Shown: positions 1 to 8,942 of the stretch, piece by piece | How the letters are laid out: each line of letters begins with the position of its first letter | How positions within the stretch are numbered: position 1 is the first letter of the stretch | Source of the DNA: Saprospirales bacterium GYS_P2D | Lineage (GTDB): Bacteria > Bacteroidota > Bacteroidia > Chitinophagales > Saprospiraceae | DNA length: 64,000 bases | Assembly: GCA_009833045.1 (NCBI GenBank) | Contig: WUUP01000006.1 | Span: forward strand, 87,369 to 151,368 | Direction of reading: 5' to 3' | Program-made: the position numbers and the translations under genes | The notes under the pieces: model-generated | Told to the model about the DNA's origin: nothing | The model's database searches: none | What the model saw: only the letters and a program-made list of their open reading frames with translations

Positions 1-56
1 TCCGTGATAGCCCCTATCCACGAGTAAAAACAGCAACCAGTCAGAATAAACTCTCC

Positions 57-356
57 CTACTCAAAAACCTGGATGGTATGTAGATTCATACTCTTGAAGG
101 TGCCTTCTTTGTAGGAGGCATACCATTCGGCACCATTTGGGATGTTGGCCATATTGGCTTCCGCCATTTTAGCGGCCTCTTTTGATACCCAATAGACGAT
201 GTCAGTATATCGGCCATCCTCTGTTTTTAGGATTTCCCATTTCATGAATCCTACCTGCTTAATCATCCAGCTATCTACGACCTCTTTCGCTACTTTGAAT
301 AAGTGCTCCTCAGTGACGCCTGCTGCCAGCTCATAGGTGATTATGTCTTTGTACAT
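57..356 (-). CDS. Small ABM-like (dimeric alpha/beta barrel) protein
   Basis: This is a protein of about 99 residues with no signal peptide or membrane segment, so probably cytoplasmic. The composition and the order of strands and helices (start MYKDIITYEL, then a helix rich in Glu/Lys, then WEILKTEDGRYTDIVYW) resemble the antibiotic-biosynthesis-monooxygenase-like dimeric ferredoxin-fold proteins. That family assignment rests on pattern only. An upstream in-frame ATG at 392 would overlap the end of the preceding gene by 17 bp. The ATG at 356 gives a 19-bp spacing and is preceded directly by AACCGAAAT, the same leader seen before the amidohydrolase start at 7971, so I chose 356. It is the last gene of a minus-strand run and probably co-transcribed with the lipoprotein gene upstream. 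Substrate and role are unknown. Confidence 0.72.
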   Translation of the reverse strand: MYKDIITYELAAGVTEEHLFKVAKEVVDSWMIKQVGFMKWEILKTEDGRYTDIVYWVSKEAAKMAEANMANIPNGAEWYASYKEGTFKSMNLHTIQVFE

Positions 357-375
357 ATTTCGGTTTTTAGTGCCG

Positions 376-1218
376 CTAAGGTAATGATTCAAAGTATTCA
401 GTGACGGTTTCTATGCCGTCTATCTGTAGGATGTATTGTACCTCTGAGAAGTCAGAGAAATCCATGCCGCCCTGATCCATCGCTTCATTGAGATAGCGAC
501 CGTCGACACCATTGTAGGCCTTGCTGAGGCGATTGGCAGTATTCCAGAGGAGGATTTTCTTTGGCTGTGTGACATAGCGATGCCAGTCGGCGAAGTCCGG
601 ATCTCTGTATCCTGGCGTGCCATTAGCTTCGGCATTGCCATCAGGGATCTTATGATAGTCGGTCTCGGCCTGTACATAGGCGAGAGCAGCGGGATCAGTG
701 CTTTCTTCATTCCAGTTACTATGTTGTACGATATGGATGCGATCGGTGGGTTTGATTTTGCTTGACGCTGCCTTTATAGCTTTCACTAATGCTGCTGAAA
801 AATCGGACTGCCCTGCCTCTGCTATCCAGACATCTCCACCAGTAGAGAGTGTCTCCATAGCTATCAATTTTACATTGGCTACAGCCTGGTCAAAATCTGC
901 ATGAGCATCTGACCATCTATCTCCAAATGCCAATGGCATGAGCTCCTCTGGAGGCACATAGAGTCCGCCCTGTATACCGTAGGTGCCGGCTACAGCATGA
1001 TACTGGAGGCCCTGTAGATCAGGACGATCTATGACACTCGCAAAAGCTGCAATAGAGTGCAGATCATCGACATCAGTCTTGCAGTCATAGTGTAGCAACA
1101 GGAGGTCTTGGGATATATCAAATCGATTCGAAGCATCAGAAGACTGTATAGCTCGCTGACAGGATATGAGGCTACAGCTGAGGAGGAGTAATAGCTGATA
1201 GACGAAGGAGCTTTTCAT
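376..1218 (-). CDS. Predicted lipoprotein with nucleoside-hydrolase-like motif
   Basis: This is a 280-residue protein with a lipoprotein signal peptide; the lipobox LISC places the acylated Cys at residue 20. Shortly after it, the stretch HYDCKTDVDDLHSIAA (about residues 43-58) resembles the DxDxxDDxxA metal-binding start of nucleoside hydrolases and of the related DUF1593 family. The later AEAGQSDFSAAL segment fits the 'bookkeeping' strand seen in DUF1593-like proteins. The first Asp of the usual DTDxxxDD pattern is present as D45, but the surrounding residues differ, so catalytic activity is uncertain. It lies 103 bp downstream of the VOC gene and 19 bp upstream of the ABM-like gene. Probable location is the periplasmic face of an envelope membrane. 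Function is otherwise unknown. Confidence 0.75.
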   Translation of the reverse strand: MKSSFVYQLLLLLSCSLISCQRAIQSSDASNRFDISQDLLLLHYDCKTDVDDLHSIAAFASVIDRPDLQGLQYHAVAGTYGIQGGLYVPPEELMPLAFGDRWSDAHADFDQAVANVKLIAMETLSTGGDVWIAEAGQSDFSAALVKAIKAASSKIKPTDRIHIVQHSNWNEESTDPAALAYVQAETDYHKIPDGNAEANGTPGYRDPDFADWHRYVTQPKKILLWNTANRLSKAYNGVDGRYLNEAMDQGGMDFSDFSEVQYILQIDGIETVTEYFESLP

Positions 1219-1321
1219 AGGCAGTGTTTGATAGGGTAATCCAAAGACTAATGATACTGATAATCTATCTCAGTGATGTTTTTAGGACCCGACTTATTAT
1301 GCTTGATGTGGTTTTGCCGAG

Positions 1322-2392
1322 TTAGAGATTGACAGGCTTCATTTTTTTGTTGAGGCCCAGGGCTTTGATCATCCATCGAGGCAGATCCTTTTTAGGATTT
1401 CGCTTCTTCATATTGAGATACCAGCCGAGCTTTTTGAGTATCGGCACTTTGTGTGTCTCGACGAACTCGATCAGTGTGCCATCAGGATCTTCGATATAGG
1501 CAAAATGTCCTGCTGCCTCTCCCATGTCAAAATCTCCACTGTCTACAGTGAAGGGCGCTCCGATCTGAGCACATCGCTCTCTGAGCGCTGACATGCCTGA
1601 TATGTCAAAACATAAATGGATATAGCCAAGATCTCCCCACATCCGATCGGCGAATATCTGCTGAGGAGATCTGTCCAGCGCCTGCACCAACTCGATCTGT
1701 GATGTCCCGAACAGTCGGCTAAAGGCTCCTGATCTGGGCGTACTATGAGTGAGTATGACTCTACGATATCGCTCAGTACCTCCAGCCAGCTGTGCCCAGT
1801 CTGAGTGCAGATCTGTGCTATCAGCGAGCACCTGATCATAACCGAGTAGCTCTCTGTAGAAGGCGATAGATCTATCCATGTCCGAAACTCCGATGGTGAC
1901 GCCGTATACACCTCCGCAGTGATGACCTTTAGGCTGAAACCAGTTCTGTGATTCTACGATCTCTATGATATTATCAAATGGATCGCTGAGATAGAAGTGG
2001 CGCTGTCCTGCTGGATCGGCCGTGATCTCTGAGGATAGGATTTTTTGACCTTTTAGGGCTTGCCAAGAGGCTTCGATGTTTGGCGATTTATACTTCGCCA
2101 CAGCGATACCCAGATCGCCTATCATGATAGGATGGGAGGGTGGCTCCGGCTGTCGTTCGGTGTATTGCCAGATCTCGGCGCCAGCGCCGCCCATCATATT
2201 GAGCGCTAATACGGCATGGCGACTGCGTGGCACTCCGCCTGTGTAAGGTAGCATGAGTGCCGCCTCCGCTGCCTCGTCAAATACTGGGACATTAAATCCC
2301 AAATGCACACGATACCACTCCCAGGTGTCATAGACGGATGCATTGCCTATGCCGATCTGCTGTATGCCGCTGATGAGAGGGAGTGAGCTCAT
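1322..2392 (-). CDS. Double VOC (glyoxalase/bleomycin-resistance fold) protein
   Basis: This 356-residue protein carries two vicinal-oxygen-chelate domains in tandem. The first is at about residues 8-150 and ends in the typical DPFDNIIEIVES strand. The second is at about 160-315, beginning GVYGVTIGVSDMDRSIAFYR and ending DPDGTLIEFVETH. VOC domains bind a divalent metal and act on varied small substrates. In domain two a His in GYIHLCFD and the Glu of LIEFVE are plausible metal ligands, whereas the first domain has a less typical start. There is no signal peptide, so it is likely cytoplasmic. The gene begins 13 bp after the serine palmitoyltransferase stop, so the two are probably co-transcribed, though a direct metabolic link cannot be read from sequence. 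The C-terminal 40 residues are Lys/Arg-rich. Confidence 0.82.
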   Translation of the reverse strand: MSSLPLISGIQQIGIGNASVYDTWEWYRVHLGFNVPVFDEAAEAALMLPYTGGVPRSRHAVLALNMMGGAGAEIWQYTERQPEPPSHPIMIGDLGIAVAKYKSPNIEASWQALKGQKILSSEITADPAGQRHFYLSDPFDNIIEIVESQNWFQPKGHHCGGVYGVTIGVSDMDRSIAFYRELLGYDQVLADSTDLHSDWAQLAGGTERYRRVILTHSTPRSGAFSRLFGTSQIELVQALDRSPQQIFADRMWGDLGYIHLCFDISGMSALRERCAQIGAPFTVDSGDFDMGEAAGHFAYIEDPDGTLIEFVETHKVPILKKLGWYLNMKKRNPKKDLPRWMIKALGLNKKMKPVNL

Positions 2393-2405
2393 GAGTATCT
2401 GTATT

Positions 2406-3629
2406 TTATTGGTAGGCCAATTCTTTTAGCTTAATGGATACTGCTTTGAATGCTGTGATAGTCTCCTCGATATCCTGAGCGGTATGCATCGCTGTCGGGA
2501 TGAGTCGGAGTAGGATCATGCCCTTAGGGATGACCGGATAGACTACGATCGAGCAGAATATGCGGTGGTTTTCCCGGAGGTCATAGACGAGCTTCATGGC
2601 TTCTTCTACGGAGCCCTTCATGTAGACAGGTGTCACACAGCTATTCGTATAGCCGATATCAAATCCTGCCGCCTTGAGCCCTGACTGAAGCATATTGACA
2701 TTGTCCCAGAGTTTTTGCTTGAGCTCTGGCATCGATCGGAGCATACGCAGCCGTAGTAGACTACCCTCGACATATGGCATTGGCAGCGACTTAGCGAATA
2801 TCTGTGAGCGCATATTGTACTTGAGATACTGGATGATCTGCTTATCACCGGCCAAGAAGGCGCCGATACTACCCATAGACTTTGCGAAAGTAGCGAAGTA
2901 GACGTCAATATCGTTCTGTACGCCTTGCTCCTCGCCAGCGCCCATACCTGTCTCACCGAGTGTGCCAAATCCATGTGCATCATCTACGAGCAGGCGGAAG
3001 TTATATTTCTCCTTGAGAGCTACGATCTCTTTGAGTCGGCCCTGATCTCCTCGCATTCCAAATACGCCTTCTGAGATGACGAGTATACCTCCAGATGTAT
3101 CATCAGTGAGTTTTTTAGCTGACTCCAGATGCTTCTCGAGGCTCTCTATGTCATTGTGCTGATAGGCAAATCGCTTGCCCGAGTGCATGCGGACGCCATC
3201 GACGATACAGGCGTGACAGCCCGAGTCATAAACTACTACATCGTGACGTGTGAGTAGGCAGTCGATCGCAGACATGATCCCTTGATAGCCAAAATTGACT
3301 AATACGGCTGCCTCTTTTTGTTCAAACTCAGCGAGCTCTCGCTCGAGTACATCGTGCATCTCCGTATTGCCAGACATCATGCGAGATCCCATCGGATAGG
3401 CGAGTCCCCAATCTGCGGTAGAGGCAGCATCTTTGGCTCGGACATCAGGATGATTGCCGAGTCCGAGATAGTTATTGATCGACCAGACGATCACCTCTTT
3501 ACCATTAAATTTCATACGGTTGCTGAGCTGACCTTCGAGCTTGGGAAATATGTAGTAGCCTTCTGCTACGGATGCATACTTGCCCAGTGGTCCCATGTCT
3601 CTCTCGATCCTATCAAATAAATCTGCCAT
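2406..3629 (-). CDS. spt: Serine palmitoyltransferase (alpha-oxoamine synthase family)
   Basis: This is a 407-residue PLP-dependent enzyme of the alpha-oxoamine synthase family, which condenses an amino acid with an acyl-CoA. The motif DDAHGFGTLG (residues 216-225) supplies the PLP-ring Asp/His. TFAKSMGSIGAF places the Schiff-base Lys at residue 250. H139 in SGCHACIVDG is the expected ring-stacking His. The TFAKSM form of the lysine motif, rather than the TFSK form of KBL and BioF, matches the Bacteroidetes serine palmitoyltransferases that make 3-ketodihydrosphingosine for sphingolipids. Length is normal for the family. An upstream CAAATAAA box (reverse-strand TTTATTTG) suggests its own promoter. 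2-amino-3-ketobutyrate CoA ligase is the main alternative, and no threonine dehydrogenase gene is adjacent. Confidence 0.85.
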   Translation of the reverse strand: MADLFDRIERDMGPLGKYASVAEGYYIFPKLEGQLSNRMKFNGKEVIVWSINNYLGLGNHPDVRAKDAASTADWGLAYPMGSRMMSGNTEMHDVLERELAEFEQKEAAVLVNFGYQGIMSAIDCLLTRHDVVVYDSGCHACIVDGVRMHSGKRFAYQHNDIESLEKHLESAKKLTDDTSGGILVISEGVFGMRGDQGRLKEIVALKEKYNFRLLVDDAHGFGTLGETGMGAGEEQGVQNDIDVYFATFAKSMGSIGAFLAGDKQIIQYLKYNMRSQIFAKSLPMPYVEGSLLRLRMLRSMPELKQKLWDNVNMLQSGLKAAGFDIGYTNSCVTPVYMKGSVEEAMKLVYDLRENHRIFCSIVVYPVIPKGMILLRLIPTAMHTAQDIEETITAFKAVSIKLKELAYQ

Positions 3630-3667
3630 GCTGTTACTATTCTATTTCGGTTTTTCCTAAAGCCGTA

Positions 3668-3700
3668 CAAATAAAATCAATTAGACTAAGAAGAATGAAA
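3668..3700 (-). promoter_or_regulatory. Weak Bacteroidetes-type promoter upstream of spt
   Basis: Read on the minus strand, TTTATTTG (complement of 3668-3675) matches the TAnnTTTG -7 consensus at all but one position. A TTTC lies 21 nt further upstream in place of the -33 TTTG. It lies in the 102-bp gap between the DUF2306 gene and the serine palmitoyltransferase start, the right place for an internal promoter. Support is weak because only one box is good. Confidence 0.3.
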
Positions 3701-3731
3701 AGTTTGAAAACTAATTATTCGGACGCTGTGA

Positions 3732-4331
3732 TCATATCCGTCGAGTGATGAAATAAGCTACGATGAGATTTGGTACCCATGCGAGCCATGCTACGATCTG
3801 ATAAGCTGTGATGAAATCACCTGTAACTCCAATCAAAATAGGTAGCCATATCCTGAGCGTCACAGCGCCAAAGCAACCAGCATAGCTATAGATCATTAGT
3901 TTTTCGTGCATACGAATATTGCCCTGTCGGACAAAATAGAAAGCGCCTCCAGTAGTCAGTAGCCACACTACTCCCAGTGATATGAATCCTAATGCCGTGA
4001 TCATACCTCCTGTGGAGAAATGTGCGATGTATAGACTGCAAAGCCCACTGATCAGTACTGATATCATATAGATCATGCCGATCTGACGATGTCGCTTCAG
4101 ATGACGCTGTCGCCAAGATGTATGAAACTGGATCCAGCCTACCATCAGGGCAAGACCGCCTAATACTATATGGCCGTAGAAGCCAATATTGTAAGCAGTA
4201 TTCGCCAATAGTGTGTCGGATTTATGGATTAATAATCCAAAAGTGCGATCGACAAAGAAATAGATGAGTGGGTATAATCCTATAGCTACAGCAAAGAAGC
4301 CGAATAGGAACCAAGAAATTTTGCGCACCAT
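3732..4331 (-). CDS. DUF2306 membrane protein
   Basis: This is a 199-residue polytopic inner-membrane protein with about six hydrophobic segments. A membrane-proximal His cluster between them (GHIVLGG, then HLKRHRQIGMIY, then MHEKLMIYSYAG) is the pattern of DUF2306 (YozB-like) predicted membrane proteins. Family function is unknown; conserved His and Arg in loops suggest redox or metal chemistry, but that is speculation. Its start lies 5 bp after the stop codon of the upstream histidine kinase, so the two are translationally close and very likely one transcript. No signal peptide beyond the first membrane helix is seen. Confidence 0.82.
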   Translation of the reverse strand: MVRKISWFLFGFFAVAIGLYPLIYFFVDRTFGLLIHKSDTLLANTAYNIGFYGHIVLGGLALMVGWIQFHTSWRQRHLKRHRQIGMIYMISVLISGLCSLYIAHFSTGGMITALGFISLGVVWLLTTGGAFYFVRQGNIRMHEKLMIYSYAGCFGAVTLRIWLPILIGVTGDFITAYQIVAWLAWVPNLIVAYFITRRI

Positions 4332-4336
4332 GCTGA

Positions 4337-6331
4337 TTACTGAAATGGTTTTAAAGACTTTAAGATAGTAAAACTAAAAGATGTACCCTTGCCGAGTTCC
4401 GATGCTACTTCCATCTTGCCACCATGCATTTCCACTGCTTTTTGGCAGGTGGCTAATCCTATACCATTGCCAGTATAGTCTTTCTTAGAAGATAACTTGG
4501 TAAACATTTCGAATATAGAGGAGTGGAAATTTTCATCTATCCCAATGCCATTATCCTTTACCTGAAATTTCCAATACTTAGCTTGTTCTTCTAAGGTGAT
4601 TAATATTTTAGGAGCGACCGTCGGATTCTTAAATTTTATAGCATTGCTCAGTAGATTGGTGAATACCTGTTTAATCTTAGTACGATCGGCATGGATGACT
4701 AATCCTGGACCTTCATAGGAAATCTCTGCGCCGGATACAGATATACTTTCATATAGATCTCTCTTGATATCTCTGATCAGTTCTTCTGTACATATGGAGA
4801 CGATATTCATAGGCGAATTAGCCAATCGAGAATAACTGAGTAGATCATCTACGAGTGATGACATATCTTCTGTAGAGTCTATGACGAAATCTAAATTCTC
4901 GTTGGCACCTTCTACGTCGTTATTCTCCATCTTTCTCTTAGCAAGTTGGCTGAAGCTGGATATGGATCTTAGCGGAGACTTAAGGTCATGAGACGCTACA
5001 TAGGCGAAGTTTTCCAGTTCTTTATTCTTTTTATCCAATGTGTCATTCAGTGATAAGAGATCGCCATTCTGTTTTTTGATTTTATCGAGCATCTGTTTTT
5101 TCTCCCTGTTTTGACGGATCGAGGTGACTATCCATCCCCCGAGTAGACACATACCCAATAATGCAGCTCCTAAGAACCAATGCTGTCGATTTAGGTGTTT
5201 TTCCTGTAGTCGTTTTGCCTGAGATAGCTCAGCATATTCTTCGATTTGTTCGTCGAGGATTTTATTTGTCTCGAGGAGGCGATCTATATTGGTTTGATTA
5301 TTTTCTCTTATTTCTTCGGCTTTCTCGAGTATCTCATCTATGAGGGAGCTCAGTGCGGTTACATCACGATCTGATACATAGTGATCTTTGAGGTGGCTGG
5401 CAGTCTCCTTGAGGTCATATGGGGCCAGTCCTTTATACTTATCCAGTACCATTTCATATTGTGCCAGCATCTCTTCTTGGCGACCGAGAGCTTTGTAGAT
5501 CTTCCCTATATTCATATCGATATGGATATCAACTACGGCTATATTATTCTCTTGACCGATTGCTTTTGCTTTTAGTTGAGCGGTCAGAGCGTCTTGATAC
5601 TTTTCTTGTGTTCTGAGGAGTACTCCTTTATGAAAATAGGCAAAGTAGAGTCCTTTTTGGTGATCTATTGACTCCCAAAAATCTAAAGCTCGACTATTAA
5701 ATTGTTCTGCCAGTTCATATTGTTCTCGATCTCTGTAGATTTTAGAGAGGTTATCCAGAGCATATCCATAGGCCTCAAGCTCTGGATGTTCTTTCATTTT
5801 TTCGATGATCTGGAGGTATACATTCTCTGCTTTATCTTCCTCTCCGATCTGCTGATATATGAGCGCCTCATTGAGCGAGGCATTGAGGAGAGCTATATCC
5901 AAGCCGAGTTCTATAGCAGTTTTTTTTGCCCTTTTAATTTGGAAAATTGCCATATCATAGTCCTCATTCAGAATATTGGTGAGGGCTAAAAATATCTGAT
6001 TGTCCATGTAGGTTAGATCAAATTGTTTGCGCTCGAGCAGTATGTTTTCTGATTCGGTGAGCCATTTTTTTGCATCTAATAGATTGATCAGAGAATACTC
6101 TTTGAATCCTATTAAGTTGAGCGCTTTGGGTAGACAGGGACATGTATTTTCTCTGGATAGCTCTACGATTTCTAATGCCCTTTCCATAGTAGGGTAGAGC
6201 TCCAGTTCATTTCTTTCAAAAATGATATTCAGCTCCTGCTCGAGATCAGCGCATGGCGTCTGACTATCATACCCTAAAAGCATTGTATAGTTGGAGACTA
6301 TCAATAAGGCTATCCACTTGATTTTGGTCAT
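4337..6331 (-). CDS. TPR-containing membrane sensor histidine kinase
   Basis: This 664-residue hybrid has an exported N-terminal sensor and a cytoplasmic kinase. A signal peptide (about residues 1-20) precedes tetratricopeptide-type helical repeats at about 60-330. A coiled coil (330-380) follows, then one membrane helix (about 385-404), a second coiled coil, a HisKA domain with the phospho-acceptor H448 in ASHDLKSPLRS, and a HATPase_c domain with N, G1 (DNGIGI) and G2 (GNGIGLA) boxes. TPR/HisKA kinases of this layout are frequent in Bacteroidota. No receiver domain or response regulator gene is adjacent, so its partner is encoded elsewhere. The downstream DUF2306 gene starts 5 bp after its stop. 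Confidence 0.9.
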   Translation of the reverse strand: MTKIKWIALLIVSNYTMLLGYDSQTPCADLEQELNIIFERNELELYPTMERALEIVELSRENTCPCLPKALNLIGFKEYSLINLLDAKKWLTESENILLERKQFDLTYMDNQIFLALTNILNEDYDMAIFQIKRAKKTAIELGLDIALLNASLNEALIYQQIGEEDKAENVYLQIIEKMKEHPELEAYGYALDNLSKIYRDREQYELAEQFNSRALDFWESIDHQKGLYFAYFHKGVLLRTQEKYQDALTAQLKAKAIGQENNIAVVDIHIDMNIGKIYKALGRQEEMLAQYEMVLDKYKGLAPYDLKETASHLKDHYVSDRDVTALSSLIDEILEKAEEIRENNQTNIDRLLETNKILDEQIEEYAELSQAKRLQEKHLNRQHWFLGAALLGMCLLGGWIVTSIRQNREKKQMLDKIKKQNGDLLSLNDTLDKKNKELENFAYVASHDLKSPLRSISSFSQLAKRKMENNDVEGANENLDFVIDSTEDMSSLVDDLLSYSRLANSPMNIVSICTEELIRDIKRDLYESISVSGAEISYEGPGLVIHADRTKIKQVFTNLLSNAIKFKNPTVAPKILITLEEQAKYWKFQVKDNGIGIDENFHSSIFEMFTKLSSKKDYTGNGIGLATCQKAVEMHGGKMEVASELGKGTSFSFTILKSLKPFQ

Positions 6332-6412
6332 ATAGGTGTCTTAGTTCTAAAATATCTCATTTCTGAATGACGGCAGTAGGGCACATGACAGTATCTCTAA
6401 GGTAGTCAAATG

Positions 6413-6486
6413 GAATGGGCATTGAGCATAAATAGGATAGATGAATGCTGAAATACTACGCAATTATTACTTCAGCTATGCCCATT
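6413..6486. repeat. Inverted repeat between kinase and amidohydrolase genes
   Basis: AATGGGCAT near 6413-6421 is matched by the complement ATGCCCATT at 6478-6486, about 56 nt apart, in the gap between two minus-strand genes. It sits next to the amidohydrolase terminator. It may be an operator or part of the 3' UTR structure; no function is assigned. Confidence 0.35.
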
Positions 6487-6517
6487 AAAAAAGGTCAATC
6501 GATTGCTCAATTGACCT
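6487..6517 (-). terminator. Rho-independent terminator of the amidohydrolase gene
   Basis: On the minus strand an 8-bp perfect stem (AGGTCAAT with ATTGACCT, 6492-6499 and 6510-6517) is followed by six T residues (complement of 6487-6492). It lies just downstream of the amidohydrolase stop codon at 6529, so it should end the DUF4412-amidohydrolase transcript. Confidence 0.7.
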
Positions 6518-6528
6518 ATGTTCCAACA

Positions 6529-7971
6529 TTAGTCTTGATCAAAATCCAAAGGTGGTGGCCCTGGTGGGATCATAGCTTTGTATTCATAGTCTCCTTTTCG
6601 TTCTTTATATTCTTCTTTTATAGCTTCTACGAGTGATGGATCTTCGTATAGATCGACCATAGTCATAGCGAGAGCTTTGGAGGCATAGAGCAGTCCTTTA
6701 TGTCCTATGGACATGCCTCCGCAGGCGACCACGGCCCAAGAGTGCCATGGAGTACCTTTCGGCGCAGTAGTGACTCCGAGTCGGATAGTCGGCACCACAA
6801 AACTCACATCTCCCACATCAGTAGAGCCGCCCATAGGATGCTCTTGAGTCTCTTCTAATGGATTAATCTCCATCTCGATACCAACTACTTCGCTATCAGT
6901 AGCTTCTTGGATTTTTTTGGCGAAAGCCTGCTCCTCATCCGTGTAGTCTATAGTGCCCAGCATCTCGAGATTTTCTTGCAGCTTAGCTCCTCCCGTCCTA
7001 TTGACCAGCACCTCATGTATCCCAGATATGAGTGAGATCTCATAGTCTACATCGGCCATGATAGCGGCCCCTTTTGCGATTTCTTCGACTCGCTTCCATA
7101 CTTTTTCCATCCCTTCTCGCTTAGTATCTCGGACACGGGTCCAGATCTTACTATAGTCAGGGACTACATTGACTACTTTACCAGCGTCTTGGATATGATA
7201 GTGGATACGTACAGTGGGTTTGATATGCTCTCGATAGTAATTGATCCCAGTGGTGTACAGCTCGAGGGCATCAGAGGCGCTACGCCCATTCCACGGATCC
7301 CCAGAGGCATGCGCAGCTTGACCAGTGAACTCAACTAAGAAGTCTACCAATGCCAGGCTACTTTGTACATTGGCTTTAGTCTCAGCACTCGGATGCCAGT
7401 CCATCACTACATCTACATCGTCAAAAAGTCCCGCTCGGATCATCCATAGTTTGCCAAAGAACTTCTCCTCAGCAGGTGTCCCATAAAATCGAACTGTGCC
7501 CTGTAGTCGACCACTCTCTATGAGTTCTTTGATCACAGTGGCTGCGCCGAGTGATGCTACGCCAAAAAGATTGTGCCCACAGCCGTGACCTGGTGCACCA
7601 TGATTGAGCGGCGCTTTGTACGGGACTGTCTGCTGTGAGAGACCTGGTAGAGCGTCAAACTCTCCTAATATCCCAATGACTGGCTGGCCAGAACCAAACT
7701 CGGCAGTGAAAGCCGTCGGTATCTCGCCGACACCTCGCTTCACCGTGAAGCCTTGATTCTCCGCATAGGTGGCGAGTGCATCAGCACTTTTATGCTCTTT
7801 GAATGCTATCTCTTCATATGACCAGATCTTATCACTCAGATCTATGAGCTCCTCAGATTTTTGATCGATGGCCTTGACGATGGCTTTTTTCTTAGGATGG
7901 GTGATATCCACCTGAGCACTCAGTAGTAGTGCAGCGCAGGCGCATATCATCGTGATTAGTATTTTATTCAT
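6529..7971 (-). CDS. Exported M20 amidohydrolase (AbgB/carboxypeptidase-like)
   Basis: This is a zinc-dependent M20-family hydrolase of 480 residues that probably cleaves an amide or peptide bond of a small substrate. It has a Sec signal peptide (MNKILITMICACAALLLSAQ). The core shows GEFDALPGLSQQ, the metal-ligand segment GHGCGHNLFGVA, AEEKFFGK with the catalytic Glu pair, DWHPSA, and a C-terminal HPMGGSTDVGDVS ligand segment. This order matches p-aminobenzoyl-glutamate hydrolase subunit B and related amidohydrolases rather than dipeptidases. An ATG 12 bp upstream (7983) exists, but 7971 gives a standard signal peptide and is preceded by AACCGAAAT. It starts 26 bp after the DUF4412 gene, so the two are likely one operon. 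Substrate is unknown. Confidence 0.88.
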   Translation of the reverse strand: MNKILITMICACAALLLSAQVDITHPKKKAIVKAIDQKSEELIDLSDKIWSYEEIAFKEHKSADALATYAENQGFTVKRGVGEIPTAFTAEFGSGQPVIGILGEFDALPGLSQQTVPYKAPLNHGAPGHGCGHNLFGVASLGAATVIKELIESGRLQGTVRFYGTPAEEKFFGKLWMIRAGLFDDVDVVMDWHPSAETKANVQSSLALVDFLVEFTGQAAHASGDPWNGRSASDALELYTTGINYYREHIKPTVRIHYHIQDAGKVVNVVPDYSKIWTRVRDTKREGMEKVWKRVEEIAKGAAIMADVDYEISLISGIHEVLVNRTGGAKLQENLEMLGTIDYTDEEQAFAKKIQEATDSEVVGIEMEINPLEETQEHPMGGSTDVGDVSFVVPTIRLGVTTAPKGTPWHSWAVVACGGMSIGHKGLLYASKALAMTMVDLYEDPSLVEAIKEEYKERKGDYEYKAMIPPGPPPLDFDQD

Positions 7972-7997
7972 ATTTCGGTTCATTGATTTCGCTTTAC

Positions 7998-8771
7998 TTA
8001 AAATCCAAATCCACCAGGCTTCATGCCCATCTGCTTCATTTCTTCTACGCTCATTTCTTTGTAGTCACCCGATGGAGCTTCAAAAACGGATGCATCTGGA
8101 TGCTGATCAAAGTCTACTGCCTCAAAGGTCATCTTCATCTGACCCATGTCCATGATCCATAGCAAGGGAGTCCCCTCCATGGTGAGATCTGGCAGCTGCT
8201 GTATGTGAAACTGGTCCATCTTGATCTCGTCCGTCACGTACATCACCATTTTCATATTTTCCATCATAGCTTTTGCTTCTGCAGGGAGGTCTTCTTGTTC
8301 TCCCATTATTTTTGACATGTCGTAGTCGAAAGTGGCTTTATGACATTTATATCCGAGCACTTCTCTCGTGTCAGACTTGTCATAGCTCACACTATACATG
8401 TTTTTGAGTGTCTCAGCATCCATGCCGAATTCTTCGAGTCCAGCTTCGCCCATTGGGACTTCCATTTTAATTTTTTGGCCCATCATATCCATATACTGTG
8501 TCATGACACCATTATTATAGTGCTGATTCATGTTGATCATTCCCATCATATTGATATCAGTGACCTGCTTGCCAGGCTTGAAGTGGATAGTCATCTCCAT
8601 GCTTTTCATCATGGACTCCATTCCTGCCATCATATCAGTCCCTTCTGATTCCATTTGAGGCATTTTGAAGTCTGTGATTGCCATCTTTATACTCCCTTTA
8701 GTGATCTGAGCAGATATTGCCGAAAGGCTCAAGAAAAAGCACAATAAGGCAACAAGTGAATTCTTTATCAT
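7998..8771 (-). CDS. DUF4412 exported protein
   Basis: This 257-residue protein has a clear Sec signal peptide (residues 1-21, cleaved near AISAQ). The mature part is Met-rich and beta-strand-rich, with KGSIKMAI near the start and a terminal MGMKPGGFGF. The overall form (FDYDMSKIMG, MVMYVTDEIKMD) is that of the DUF4412 family, whose fold resembles periplasmic lipoprotein carriers such as LolA. Role is unknown; a LolA-like lipid or metal-binding role is inference. The Met content (over 30 residues, many in MxxM clusters) is conspicuous and could bind copper, but Met pairs are also common in this family. It is the first gene of the operon with the amidohydrolase and is divergent from the M16 protease pair. 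Confidence 0.82.
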   Translation of the reverse strand: MIKNSLVALLCFFLSLSAISAQITKGSIKMAITDFKMPQMESEGTDMMAGMESMMKSMEMTIHFKPGKQVTDINMMGMINMNQHYNNGVMTQYMDMMGQKIKMEVPMGEAGLEEFGMDAETLKNMYSVSYDKSDTREVLGYKCHKATFDYDMSKIMGEQEDLPAEAKAMMENMKMVMYVTDEIKMDQFHIQQLPDLTMEGTPLLWIMDMGQMKMTFEAVDFDQHPDASVFEAPSGDYKEMSVEEMKQMGMKPGGFGF

Positions 8772-8942
8772 TTTTGATTTGGTTTAATTGACTTCCTAAT
8801 GTAAGTTTTTTTCAACGTAGGCTAAACACTTGGCCGTATTTAACCGATTTATAATTGAGATTAATCGAAAATGGCCAAAGACTCTGCCGAGTATCTGCTA
8901 TTTTGCCGACTTATTTTATTTTGAATCAAATCGTATAAAGAA

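Noticed and set aside
1-27. A plus-strand reading frame ending in TAA at 25-27, possibly the tail of an upstream gene (…SVIAPIHE).
   Set aside because: Only eight codons are visible and nothing identifies a family, so it cannot be called.
8340-8648. A His-rich frame on the plus strand opposite the DUF4412 gene (HVFECLSIHAEFFE…).
   Set aside because: The His come from the complement of the Met/His codons of the real gene; it has no start context or family match.
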